NCBI GenBank assembly: GCA_008802785.1
Contig: VUYT01000032.1
Span: forward strand, 62,001-126,000
DNA from: Symmetrospora coprosmae
Lineage: Eukaryota > Basidiomycota > Cystobasidiomycetes > Symmetrosporaceae
Length of the DNA: 64,000 bases
Direction: 5' to 3'
The position numbers were made by a program, and so were the translations under genes. The notes beneath the pieces are model-generated. The model was given only the letters and a program-made list of their open reading frames with translations. It made no database searches and was not told the origin of the DNA. Position 1 is the stretch's first letter; each line of letters starts with the position of its first letter. Of the stretch, positions 24,701 through 37,086 are shown piece by piece.

Positions 24701-26475
24701 GTCGCTGCACTGAGCAGTCTCGTCCGAAGAGAGAGACGGCGTTGCCGTACTGGTCGGCAAGCAGCTGAACCTCGAGGTGACGTGCAGATCCGGCAAGCTT
24801 CATAATGAAGATGGGAGAGCCTGTACGTACATACGGCAAACGTCAGCGTGGTGGCCCTTTTGGTCTGTGTCAGCGGCAACAGCGGCTGGCTGTCCTCCCT
24901 CACCTGGCACCTCGCTCTCAACAGCCTTGAAGGCCTGAGCAAAGGCCTGCTCGCTCTCGACCTTCCTGATTCCCTTTCCACCGCCTCCCTCCGACGCCTT
25001 GATCATGACGGGGTAGCCGATGGTGTTTGCCCTCTCGAGGCCTTCGCTGGCCGAACGCACGCAAGCCTTGAGATAGGCGTCTTCGGGGACTTCGACAAAG
25101 CCCTCTGCCGACATCTGCGTGTCGGTGATGCCCGTACCTGACCAGGCCATGCACGGCACCTTGGCGTGCTGCGCGACGATAGTGGACGAGATCTTGTCTC
25201 CAAGCGAACGCATTGCGGAGCCGGGAGGGCCGATGAAGACGATGCGGTTCTTGAGGGCGTGGAGGGATTCCGGCAGACGCGGGTTCTCGGAAGCGTGTCC
25301 CCTAGCAGAGCATAGTTGTGATGAGCGCGAGCCTCACGCTGGCAGATGTAGGCCAGGCATTCTGAAACTCACCATCCTGCCCAAACGGCGTGAACGCCGG
25401 CTCGCTCCGCTACATCGACAATGACGTCGACATTGGCGTAGTCTAGGGAAAGGCGATAAGCGATATCAGCACGACTCTTATCAACACGAGCGGTCCAGAT
25501 CTTCAGGCCCACTGTTGTTGTTTGATCCTCCAGGCACCTCGACATACTGGTCGGCCATGCGGATATAGTCTGCATTGACTCTGTGAGGAAAGGACACGGA
25601 CTTAATCAGCATCTGATGGCAACCTCAGCACCAGCATGCGGTAACACACTTGAGATCCTCTGGCGTAGCCATGACGGTGAACTGGATTGCTCGCTCATCT
25701 CCGAACGTCTCGTAGTTCCATTTCCTGATGGAGCGGATGCACTTGAGAGCTGCGATACCGTTGTTGGCGATGAGTACCTGTGTAGGCGCGATGCGACGCG
25801 TGCAGAGGGTGTATTCGAATCAGCATCTGCGACGTGCAGCGTGCGGCGTGCGGCGTTTCTGCAGGACTGCGGTGCCCGGAGCAGCTTCTGTGGCGCGCTG
25901 GGCCGAGCGCATGGCGACGTGTCGCTCCCTGCCCACGATAAGCAAGCGCAGCAGCAGCTCCGTTGTGACGAGGAGCTCTGACGTCGCAACGCGGAGGTTG
26001 CCGCGCTCGCTCGGGCCGTTTCTCATCCTCTCTGACCCCGTTGGACCCCCTTCTGTCCTGCGCGCGCTCGCGGCCTCACCCGATCACCGCGTTACGGAGG
26101 TGCCGAGGTTGGGGCCGCAGCGTTGCAGGACCGACGAAGCTGCAGCAACAGCAGCGGCAGCAGCATGCATGCAACGAGGCAGAACTGACCTTTGTGATGA
26201 CGGTATGGCCACCTCTGGCCTTGACGTAGTCTGCGACCTTGCTTGGAGGCGCATTGTGGATGGACTGCCCGCCTGTGAGCGAGCGCCGCCGCGAAAAAGA
26301 GCGAGCGATAGCCGGGACAGGCAGGTACGGCATCAGATCCATGCTCACTTGGCACTAAACACTGCGAGGGCAAGCACGACGCACCGATGAAGTTTAGAAC
26401 ACTCGCGTGCTCATCGCTCCAGGCGCCGTTGCCATTGCTTGTGCTCGCGCCGGCGTCGCCGTTCGTGGCCGCCAT
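18727..26475 (-). CDS. ACC1: Acetyl-CoA carboxylase
   Basis: Cytosolic multifunctional enzyme making malonyl-CoA from acetyl-CoA for fatty-acid synthesis. Ten exons in phase: 26385-26475, 26190-26272, 25650-25777, 25513-25580, 25373-25442, 24904-25301, 23807-24820, 23409-23740, 19590-23323, 18727-19522; 2237 residues, close to the 2233 of yeast Acc1. Seen in order: N-terminal [20 protein letters not shown], biotin carboxylase with the Gly-rich ATP loop ([12 protein letters not shown]) and the [18 protein letters not shown] segment, biotin carrier motif EVMKM with Lys about residue 731, the long central region, and the carboxyltransferase halves ([66 protein letters not shown]). Nothing is missing. 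Introns crowd the 5' end; intron 2 (25778-26189, 412 nt) is by far the longest in the window. Confidence 0.97.
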
Positions 26476-27243
26476 GGTGGGGGAGGGGAGGTCGCAGGAA
26501 GCTGGCTGGGCTGCTATGGGCCTTTGTATGGGCTCCTGGCCAGGGACAGCAGGGTTGCAGCAATGTACGTGCAGGTGGTGGCTGCCTCTCCGAAAGTGTT
26601 GCTGCTCTCTTCCACCTCTGAGGTTGGAGCGCTTGCAGGAGGAGACAGGCACAGCGGCAGGCAGGCGGACGATGGGGCCGACCGACCCCACCCCCAAAAT
26701 CCCGCGGAGAGCGGCAACTTGAAAGCTCGAGCGCGCAAGACGAGAGCGTCGCGAGGCAGCAACATCGATGCCCTTTCGCATGCAGCATGCAGCACGTATA
26801 TGTATTCGCAACAGCAACCCAATAATGAATGCACGAACGATGACTTCCTTTGTGGTGACTCCCTCTATTGATACATTCATGAGGTTTGGAGAGAGAGTGG
26901 AGAAAGACCTCTATCTTTTGACAGCGGAAGAGTCGTTACGCTCGTCCTACTAGACCTCGAAATAGAGATGAATCTTTGCGTGTGTATATATGTGTGATGC
27001 GTAAGACTGGCGTGCGGTTGCAATGTGAGACGGTGCACAAGAGGTTGGGGGATAATGGCGGTGATAGAGGCTGTCCGCGTCGATGACTGAGGGAGGTACC
27101 GGGGCGGTATGCAGGCGACGAGCACAGAGGCGATACAGAGCTGCCTTGAAGAGTCGGAGAACGAGATGGAAAGCAGGCGGAGACGGGTCCCGAAGAAAGG
27201 GAGCGATGTGTTAGGTGTAAGGTGGCCGGGAACATCAACTCCC
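26476..27243. other. Intergenic between ACC1 (5' side) and phytochrome (3' side)
   Basis: About 770 bp. Contains the ACC1 promoter and leader and the phytochrome 3' UTR. Open frames on both strands show no protein signature. Confidence 0.5.
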
Positions 27244-30200
27244 CTAGGCCAGCTTTGGCGTGCCACCTGCGCTGGACTTGTGCAGCCAGCCTCCGCGTTC
27301 CCACCGCCCAGCCTGGTACTGGTTGGCGTCCATGGCCTCGAACTCGAATGCGCCCTTCATGAGCTCGGTGAGACGGGCAAAGTTGATGGGCTTGAGGATG
27401 AAGCCAGAGAAACCGCTATCGAGGAGCTGCTGCTTTTGGCTCTCGAGCAGCGAGGCCGACACGGCAAACACCGGGACCTGCCCGCGCACAGCCGGGTGTC
27501 GCAGCGTGTCTGGAATCCCTTCCTTCTCCTCGATCTCTCGTATCCGCCTGGTCGCAGTGTAGCCATCGCAGATGGGCATTCTGAGAGCGCGCAGAGTAGA
27601 GAATCAGTAAGGGAAAGCAGTCGTAAGCCCATTCGACAGGGCGGCAACTCACTGTAGATCCATCAAGATGAAGTCAAAGTCCTTGTCCTGCTCGTACATC
27701 CGGACCGCTTCCTCGCCATGCACTGTCTGCTTGACATCGTGCTTGTGCTCCTTTGTGAGCTTCTTGTGCAGAATGACGCGGTTGATGGTGTCGTCCTCGA
27801 CAATCATGATGCGCATGTGACGCGCCTGCTGCTCTGCGGCTGACTCCTCCCCTTCGCTCACCTCCTGCCCAGAGCTCGAGCTATCATTGCGCGCTTGCGC
27901 AGATGTGCGCCTCGCGAGCGGGACTTGCGGACGTGACGTCACCGCGGAGCCTGTCAAAGATGCTAGCGTTTTGCGGCTGGCCAGTGACGGCCGCTTAGAG
28001 GTGGACAGAGAAGGCCGTCCAGTCACTTGCGGCTTGTCGACATCGTTGCCGTCAATGCGCAAAGACCTCAACGGCGTGCGCGAGTCCGGAATCTGAACCT
28101 GCCCGTCCTTCGGCGCTCGCGATGGGATGACCGGGTCAGAGGATCGGTTTGATCGTGGACCATCGTAGCTGCCGGGGTTGGACGAGATGGCTTCGACGAG
28201 CGAGTCGATGTCGCCCCCTCTTGACGCAGATGCAATGGAGAGCTGGCCAGACTTGCGGCTGCCCCCGCTCGACGTCTTCCGCACAATGTCGCTGCCACTG
28301 CCTGCCGCACGGGCTACCTGCCGAATGAGGACATCTCGAGTTCCGCTCCCTGTGGATCCACCCGAGTGCTGCTGCGCGTTGGTAGCGCTGCTGGCTGTTG
28401 AGGCCGTCGAGCCGCGGCGGGTACTGTCGACTGGACCAGGCAGGCGGAAGTGCAAGACAAAGGTGAACTTGGACCCTTGTCCGACCTTGGACTCTACCCG
28501 AAGCTGGCCTCCAAGCTGAGACACGACACGAGCTACCACGGCCAGGCCCAGGCCAAGTCCGCCGCTACGGTTGTCATCTGGTTCGTCGGATTCTTGCTCA
28601 ACTTGCTCGAAGGTGCGAAACATCTCCTCGAGCTGAGCCTCCGGAATGCCCACGCTGTAACGAAAAGCACGTCAGCACACTCGAGGCTCCTGCTGCAATA
28701 TGTTAGACTTTTTTGCCGTCCTCTGCACTCACCCAGTGTCCGTGACGGCGATGCCAATCTTGATCATATCCTGCCAAGCGCTGGCTTCTTCGTCAAGCTC
28801 CTTGGGCAGCTCGCCCCATTCGAGCATGACCTTGCCCTCTTTAGTGTGCTTTGTAGCATTGCCTGCGACATTGGCAATGATGAGTCGGATCTTTGCGCGG
28901 TCGCCAAGCAGCACTGGCGGTGTGCCGGATGGATTCTCGGTGATTTCGAAGGCAACGCCGCGCCGTGCAGCTTCCATCCGGTGGATGCCTACTGCTTCTT
29001 CGATAGTGTCGCGTATGTCGAAAGGCTCCTGCAGAGCAAAGGTCTGGTTCGGCTCTGTCCGCGTAAGATCCAGGAGGTCGTTGATGACATGGACCAGAGC
29101 CCGAGAGGCAGAGTGTGATTGCACAAGCGACTCTCGCGTATCGTCATCCAGCTGACCCTCAAGTGCCATCTCGAGGTAGTTGATGATGTGATTGAGCGGT
29201 GTTCTCACTGCAATGCACCGCATCATCAGTAAAGAAGCGCTCTGCGCGTGAGCAACTTGCAAAGACTCACCCTCGTGAGAAGCGTTGCTAAGCAGGAGCG
29301 CCGTGAGACGACTGTTTGAGACAGCAGCCTCGCGCTGTCGCCACACCTCGATGAACTTGCCATAAACGAGCCGCAGCACCGACGCAGTCTCGAGGGAGTC
29401 GTCTGACCATGCCCGCGACTTGCCGACAATCGTCTCGGACCAGATCTTGAACGACTTGCGGGGCTCGAGGAAGGTCTTATTGCTCTTGCTCTCGCGCATG
29501 ACCTTGTCGTACGGGTTACCTGCCCAGTGAACGTGCTCAAGCTGGCCTCGCCTGAAGAAGGCAATGAAGTCTGCACCTTGTCTGGCAAGCGGCACGACCA
29601 GCATACCGGCAATGAGGTGGAAGGCCGACGGATAGTCCAGATCTTGGAAGTCGCTCGCGATGTTCGTCGATATTTGGACCTCTGTGAACTGCTTGATGCG
29701 GAGATACTCTAGAACAGCCAGCACCTCCTGCGAGTTGTCTATCGACCCAAGAATCTTTGCCTCTTCTCCAACGCTGATGACTCCAAAGTCGGCTTCAAAT
29801 AGCTGCAGCAGATCCTCTGCTTTGGCTATAATGTAACCACCAGGGTTGGTATTTGTCGGGATGGTGTTGATGAGCTTGCGCGATTGCAAGCGCTGTGCGT
29901 ACGACAGGCGCTCAATGTTACGCGAGATGGAGTCACCAACGATACGGCAGAGCTGCCGACCAGGGAAGGTGACTCTTTGTCCGTACCGTCCGTACGTATG
30001 GCAGGAGACGAGACCCCACAGCTGGCCAAAGGCGGTGATGGAGATGGACATGGAAGCGCGGACACCCATGTTGGCGAGGTACTTTATGTGAATGGGCGAC
30101 ATGGCGCGGAGATGCGCGTGGGTGAGATCGAGGGGCGTCTCTAGCTCCTTCAGGCTCCGACAGACGAGGCGGGCCGTCGGCTGGTCCCGGTCGTAGAGCA

Positions 30201-33200
30201 GACGGACCTTGTTGAGCTTGTACAGCTCGCGCGCCTGTGCGGGAATGTCCGAGGCAGGGAAGTGCAGACCACGATAGAGGTCGCGCGTCTGCTTGTAGTC
30301 GACAAGCTCAGCGACAACCTGGCCGTTCCAGTGGTCGTCGAACTGGTAGATCATGACTCTGTGGAACCCGGTGATCTCGGCCACGACGCCAACTGCAATC
30401 TCCAGACTGGTCTGGAAGTCGGTGGCGCGACTGAGCTCGTCATTGACCTGGCCAAGGACGGTGAAGAGCTTCATCACGTCGTCTTTGCCCGATTGCTTGC
30501 GCAGCCTGCGCAGCGCTCGGATGGGCTTGGAGCGGCTGATGGTCGACTGATCAATCTCGTCTTTGGTGGCAGAGTGACCCAGCCCTTCTGCTTCAGGTGA
30601 AGTCAGGGGAGAGGGGAGATCCGAGCTGACGGTGCTTGTCGTGTCGCTCCCTGGCAACCCTGAAGACGTCCCCGCCGCCTTGTTAGGCGGGTCGTACGGC
30701 CCACCTGGTCCGACGCTGCCGTGCAAAGACGACTCCCGCGCATCGGGATTTTCGACCTGTCCATCTGCTCGCCCAACCCCCGGGAACGTGCCTGGCGGCT
30801 CTTCGGTCCCTGACGCGGTTACAGACCCCTTCGCGTCTGTCTGCGGCAAGTCCGTGTTACCAGCGGTTGGAGCCGTGTGCCGGTCGCCGAAGAGAGACTC
30901 TGCCTGGTCGGCTGCGCGATCTTGCGCAATCTCCTTGGCTGTACGCTCGCGCATGACTGGATTGAGAAGATCGTGCTCGATCTCAAACTCGATGATGGCG
31001 AGCTTCGGCCGCTCTGTTGGCGCTGGGCGGTGAATAGCGCACCAACATGTCCATGACAGGCGCGATGCGGGGCCGTGTTGCCCAGAACCGGGCACGCCCT
31101 CGCCAGATAGCTTGAAGCTATTCATGGCGGCCAGGGACGATGCCATATCTGCGCCAGAGGGGACTCCAGCTCCTTCAGACATGTCCGCCGCGTTCTCGTC
31201 GACATTCTCCATGGCCTCCAAGAAGGCCTCTGCCTCGTCTTCGTCGAGAATCTCGGTGAACGTCTTGAGGGCGAACAGAAGCTTCGGCGACCATCCAAGA
31301 CGCGTGCCAGTATTCTATGGGGAGTGGACAAGAGCTGTCAACAAAGCTTCCACTCTGCATCTAGCCCTTGATGAGCGCGTGCCCCTCGACTCACCTCTGA
31401 CGCTTGCACGACGAGATAGTTGCCTTCGTCATCCTCCTCGACAGCAATGAGCAATCCAAAGTCTTGAATGGCGCCTGGAATGTGTATTGGCTCGTCCTCG
31501 CACTTGAGGAGTTCGCCCTTGCGGCCCGTAACGATGACGTGGCCTTCGTCCGTCTCCTGGTGTTCGAAGCGGACGTTGAGGAACATGCCGTCCTGCTCTG
31601 TGCCGATCGAGCCGAGCGTATCCGTGTCAACGGACGGGCCTTCTTCGGCCTCGCCGGCCTCGTATGCCTCCTTCGCGCGCTGGTTGATGTCGAGCCCGAC
31701 GCTACTGCCCGCGTGCGCTCGATTCGACTCGAAAGTGGCGCTAGGGTGCCTCGAGCTGCCCGAGGCCGACGTGCGCGGACCTCGCGAGGGCGCCGTCATG
31801 GGTGTGTGCGTTGTCAACGAGTCGCGGCGTGCCGTGGGGTCAGAGTCGTCCGAGTATCGCGAGGTCGAAGGATACGAGGTAGCGTTGAGTGTGAATGGGT
31901 CAGAGCTCGCGCCCGTCGTACCGGACACGCTCGTGTATGGCCCGTGCGCATGCGAGTCGGTCGTCGAGGTGCTAGAGAGCGTCTGTGACAGCGCAGGGCG
32001 CGTGGTGCTGCCGGGAGTGCTGCCATCGCCGTCCCGGGGCGAATGCGCCGGCGACCATTTCGACGGGAAGGCGTGTACGTGTGTCAATTCCTGCCGCTCT
32101 GTCGACGCGCCTCCGTCCGTACTGGGCCCTTTGCGCGCGTCCTGCGCGATTTCGGAGGATGCTGGCGTTGACGAGTGCACGGAGGGGAAGTAGCCGCCTG
32201 TCGAAGGGACCCGCATCGGCCGTGTCGACTGTGCGTATCTGCTGGACGAAGCATTGCCCGGTGACGATGGGTCATTGCCAATATTCAAGCCGTGGAAGGA
32301 GCTATAGGGAGGTACGCCGCTGCCGTATGAGCGATCGCCGCTGGACGACTGGGAGCTCTGCAAGGGTTTGCTCGTTTGGGGCGCAACGACACTCCGTATT
32401 GGGAAGATACGCTCGCTGCCGCCCATTGTGGCGCCAAGCATGACGCCGGACGAGAGTGTGGTTGATGTGGAAAGGGCAGGGGAGAACGGTGGGGCATCGC
32501 CAGATGCCGAGGACGATGCCACGGAGCGGCCGCTGTTGGGGAGCCCTGAGCTCCGTTGCACGAAGGAATCGTCCTCTTCGGCAGTCGCGTCAAGGCTGCC
32601 GCGTTTTGTGGAAGGGAATCTGCCATGCTGTGGGCGATGACTGTGATGGTGATGGGTGGACGAGTGTGCATTGGAGGATTGAGTGTAGGGTGGGGCGGCC
32701 GAGGAAGAAACGCTCGACGTGCGCGGTCTTGCGTCTGGATTTGGGTGGCGGGAAAAGTAGTCCTGCTTGAGGGTATCTAGATCTGCAGTTGGTGTGATCT
32801 CCTTGTCCTTGCCTTTACCCTTTGCGTCTTTGCCTCGTTGGGAATGCCGCCCGGACTGGTGCTGCTGCTGCTGTTCATGCTGTTCGCCGCCACTCTGGCG
32901 ATGCGCCTCTGAGCGCGAAGACGGCTGGGCTCCGGACATGGAAGCGGATGCGCTGTCTTGCTCGCTCTGCTCCTGTGCATCCGACCTGGGGGTGCCGGGC
33001 GCGGAGGACGAGCTGTCCTGCTGCTGCTCCCCTGCGGGACGGGGCTTGCTCTGGCTGGCGCACTCGTCCTCCCCCTCCTCCGATGGGGGATCAACGGAGC
33101 TTTCCGCGCTCGGAGAAGGCGACGGCGAAGGCCCCAGAGGCATGCCAGTATCGAGTGCGCTGCTCGGGATGACTGTCGTGTGTGATGCTTCAGCGGCGTG

Positions 33201-33683
33201 CATTGCGGTAGCCGCAGAGAGGCGCTTGTCGGGTGCAGCCAATGCTCCTCCTCGATCCCCAGGGCCAGAGTGCATCGAAGTCGCATCGGCAGCACCAGCG
33301 CGGGCGGCGGCGGCCACTGCCACTCTGTCGGCGGAAAGGTCGGCCTCGGCAGATGGCACTGGCGCAGCAGCAACAGCAACAGCAACAGCATCTACGCCAT
33401 CATCACTAGGTCCTTGCTGCTGCTGCTGCTGCTGTGCTCCTTCCTGCTGCCCGCCCGTGACGCCTCGGCTGGCGCATGATTGCTGCTGCTGCTGCTGCTC
33501 CTGCTCCTGCTCAACCGCGGGCGTCTCTGCCCTCGACTGGTTGCTGCTGCCCGTGCCAGCGCCAAAGGACGAGGCGGCAGAATGGTAGTAGGTCGTGCTG
33601 TTGGCGTCGTCGTCTGACGCAGAGTGTGCAGCAGCGGACCTCTGTCCTCCTGATCCTGCCTTCCTGCTTCCCCCACTCGCCAT
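27244..33683 (-). CDS. Fungal phytochrome: red-light sensor histidine kinase with response regulator
   Basis: Exons 31395-33683, 29271-31314, 28733-29207, 27653-28654, 27244-27580; 2048 residues, all in phase. Residues 1 to ~690 are low-complexity (Gln, Ser, His runs). Then a PAS region with the bilin-attachment type cysteine (CEDEPIHIPGAIQDFG, Cys about 728), GAF (FPASDIPAQARELY, LRAMSPIHIKYLANMG), PHY with tongue PRKSF, a histidine kinase with H box SHEVRTPLNHII (His about 1443), N box NVAGNATKHT, G boxes TDTGVGIPE and GLGLGL, a ~200-residue linker, and a receiver domain with ILMDLQMPICDG (Asp about 1935) and KP. All catalytic and binding residues are present. It should bind biliverdin and signal red/far-red light through phosphotransfer. 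The start at 33683 is the first ATG before coding-like sequence; the frame is open further upstream. Confidence 0.95.
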
Positions 33684-34600
33684 TCCTCCTGGCCCTCCTG
33701 CTTGATCCGCACTCCGCCCCTCTCTCTCTCTCTGTTCCTTGGGCAAGCGGGATCGCTGGAGCGGACGTCGTGGTGATCGTCGGGCTGTCCGTGTGACGAC
33801 GGTCGTCGATATGTGTACAAGCAGCCCGTCGAGCTGTTGAAAATCAGTCGAATGCCCTGGATGTATTGGCGTCGGTTGTTGGTGGTATTGGAGCAAATGC
33901 CGAGGGCTTGCTGAGCGAGAGGGCTCTCTTTCGTGCTCTGGCGGGCGACGACGGGAGGGGAGAGACGGACGGAAAGCCGCGCAGAATAAATGCAGAGAGA
34001 GAGGAACGAGTAGGCAAGAGGGCAATTGAGCAAGTCGCCACAGCCAGTAGTAATCAGAAGAAGTACAAGGTAGTACACAATACAGTGACACACGAGAGAG
34101 GACAGCGCCACGATTCTCGTACCGTGGACATTCCCAGTCTACGGAGGTGCTGCCCTGTCAAAGCTCAAGGGCCCGCAGTTCCCGTGATATGCCGCCCTGT
34201 GCATGCTCCTCCTCCTTTGTGACGCCAGCTGGCATGTATCGGATCGTCAAAGGAGCCACCGTACATGTACCGTAGCCTAACGCCGAAGAAAGAAAGTCGC
34301 CACCGATTTGTCAGGGGGGGAAAGGGAGAGCTCCAATGTAGCGCATGCGCGCGCGAACAGTGCGCGTACATGATGGCAGGCTGTCGCTACAAGAAGGCAC
34401 GTCTTGCCGGGTAGTGATCTCACAGCACAGTCATCCGTACTTACCTGTCCATCCGCTGTCCCGGTCCCTCTGCGTCCAGCTGCACCTTGAGCTCGAAGGG
34501 AGGGGGAATGCCGCCCAAGACGACTAAGGCAGACGCGACTTTCTGTCTTGTGGCCTCTCATTTACGAGTCCAACAACAGCACACGCAAGCGGAACAGCAA
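33684..34600. other. Divergent promoter region between phytochrome and eIF2B beta
   Basis: About 920 bp between two divergently transcribed genes. The phytochrome frame stays open to about 34091 but loses coding character, so it is treated as leader. Two GTACATGTACCG-like sequences and a GT-rich minus strand are visible; no known light-response element was identified with confidence. Confidence 0.4.
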
Positions 34601-36880
34601 ATGGTGCGCTCTATTGCAACTCGCCGCAAAGGTGCGCTGAGCCTCGATTGACTGACTGTGAGACGCTCGGACGGCCCTTCACTCGCCTCAGGAGCACGCT
34701 GGGATCCGGCCTGACTCGCTCGTGCAGAAGCGCCTCGACAGCCTGCTCCTACGGCTGCGGCGGAGGTGAGCGGGGACGGCATGGCCATCATAAAGACGGC
34801 AGACTGCTGCTGTGCCTGCGTTTGGGGCAGCCTCGTCAGGCAGACTGACTGACTCCGGACCCCGCGTGCCATTTTCTTGTCGTCCTCGCCTCCGTCGCTT
34901 TCACCTGTCCACACCCTCACATACGCACACACTACCCACCACAGACAGCTCATTGGCTCGCACAGTGTCGCCGTAGAGACTGTCAAGCTCCTCCGGGATG
35001 TCGTCGCATCGTGCAAAGTCACGTCGTTTGACGCTCTGCTCGAGCTCGTCGAGGAGGTTGGCGCGCGCTTGAGCGAAGCTGGCCGGAAAGGTGGGCAGGC
35101 GTGCGGGAGTCTCGCCTCGGGCTTGCTATACCTCTCATAGTCCAAGCTGAGCTGTCTCGACGGTATCCGCAGAACCCGTCATCAAGAACATGGTCCTCCG
35201 GGTCCTCAAGTTCCTGCGCGAAGAGTACCAGACGGCGCTCACGTCTGCCATTGCCGGCATTACTGGCAGCACCGCGAACGAGTCTGGACCGGGGTCTGGC
35301 TCCGGCTCAGCCTTCCAGTCCAGCAGCCAGCTGGTGCAGACGCCCGGTTCCGTCGCCACGACGCCCTTTGCCGCCTTCCCCCTCGACACCAGCGCCATCA
35401 TGCCCGGCATGGCGCGGCAGGACAGCTCCTTCCCTTTCTACCGCTCTTCGTCTGCCGCATCGTCGACGGGCGCAGCGGCTGCGAATGCGCGGTCCGCCTC
35501 CGGATCGGGAGGCACTTCATCGCCCATCTCGCGCACCGCGAGCATTGACGAGATGTCGAGCCTGAGCAAGCGTACGGCCAACATGTCGATGGAGAGCATC
35601 TCGCATACGCCTTCACTGGCCGCCTCGTCGTCGGCGAGCCAGGCGCGGCATCCCTCGCAGCCAGCAGCTGTGTCCGGCATGCAGCCGATAGGGACTTCGT
35701 CCATGTTCGAGCTGCTCGGACACCGCCCTGAAAAGCAGTCCGCAGCTACGGCAGCCGCCATCTCGGGGCTGGCCAGTATGCGCTCGTCCATGCACTCGCC
35801 GCAGGGCGGGTCGGGGTACCAGACGCCCATCAGCGCAAATCCGTCTACGCCCCTCGACTCGCCATCGTCCCCGCCGACGCGGCATCACCCGCATCACAAG
35901 GCTCCGGCGAAACCTGCAAACCTGCGCCAGGGCTCGACCAACGCTGTTGCATTCGCGGTGCAGGCGCACCCGACTCTGCAGAAGATGGAGGAGGACTTTA
36001 GCAAGAAGAGCGGGAGGCTCAAGCCCGTCTTCATCGATGCCATCACAGACCTTCTTGATGAGCTGGGCATGGTCCGAGAACACATTGCAGCGCAGGCAAC
36101 AGAGCATATCCACTCTGCGTGAGTTGGCAGAGATTGCACCCCGCAATTGCTCTTGCTTTCACTGTCTGATTGGCCTGATGTTTCTTCGCACTTCGCCCTT
36201 TCAGCGAGATCATACTCACGCTGGGCCACTCGGAATCTGTGGAAGCTTTCCTCAAAGCTGCAGGGCGCAAGCGCAAGATCACAGTCGTCGTGGCCGAGAC
36301 GGCGCCGTCATACTCTGGGCGGACGCTGGCGCTCTCGCTGTCAAGCGCTGGGATCCCGACACTGCTCGTACCCGACAGCGCCGTGTACTCGCTCATGTCG
36401 CGCGTGTCGAAGGTGATCCTGGGCACGCACATTGTGCACGCCGATGGCTCGCTCGTCGCCGTGACGGGCTCGCTGCCCATGGCAAAGGCCGCAAAGGCGC
36501 ACAACGTCCCCGTCGTCGTCGTCACGGGCATGTTCAAGGTGTCGAACGACTTTACCTACGCAGGCGAGACGGGGACGCTGCTTGAGGAGCTCGACAATGC
36601 CACGCCTGCCGAAATTCTGCGGACGCATCATGCGCTCCTCACACCAGGCGGAAGCCCAGAGGAAGACACTGCTGCCCCTCAGTCCCGCAGCGGTGTGGCG
36701 CCGACCGCGACCAACCAGGACGAGGAGGACTTTGATCTTGACGCTCTGGTCGAGAAATGTGAGATCGTGACGCCTTATTGGGACAGAGTACCGCAGGAAC
36801 TTGTCACGCTCTTCATTACCAACATTGGCGCGCATCCCAGTAGCATGATCTTCAGGCTGCTCAAGGAGTTGTTCGAGTAG
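34601..36880 (+). CDS. GCD7: Translation initiation factor eIF2B subunit beta
   Basis: Regulatory subunit of the eIF2B guanine-nucleotide exchange factor, which recharges eIF2 with GTP in the cytosol. Exons 34692-34765, 34945-35090, 35173-36118, 36205-36880 are in phase and match the family: LRLRRRQLIGSHSVAVETVKLL at the start (split over two exons), EPVIKNMVLRVLKFLREEY, ITDLLDELGMVREHIAAQA, then the Rossmann-like domain with IILTLGHSESVEAFLKAA, LVPDSAVYSLMSRVSKVILG and VVVVTGMFKVS. About 614 residues, far longer than yeast Gcd7 (381), because of a Ser/Pro/Gly-rich insert of roughly 200 residues at 35270-35900. The start is unresolved: the only start that splices in phase is an ATG at 34601-34603 followed directly by a GTGCGC donor, making a three-base first coding exon. 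Confidence 0.88.
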
Positions 36881-37086
36881 GCGCGGACGGTAATCGTGGC
36901 CCACATAATCGCGCATATGGGAAGCCGGACTTTGCAAGGTCTTCTCTGCCTGTACTGACAACAGTTCGGACGCGAGAGGAAGGTCCATTAGGGGCTCTGC
37001 GCCCTGCGGCAGGATGCCAGAGACTTTATGCTGGGGGTAATGGAAACGAGCTAAGGACAAATACGATGCGGGCAGTGACCCAGCAT

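Noticed and set aside
32767-33588. Cys/Ser-rich + strand frame opposite the phytochrome N-terminus
   Set aside because: The cysteine runs are the complement of CAG/GCA (Gln/Ala) repeats in the phytochrome extension, not a metallothionein-like protein.
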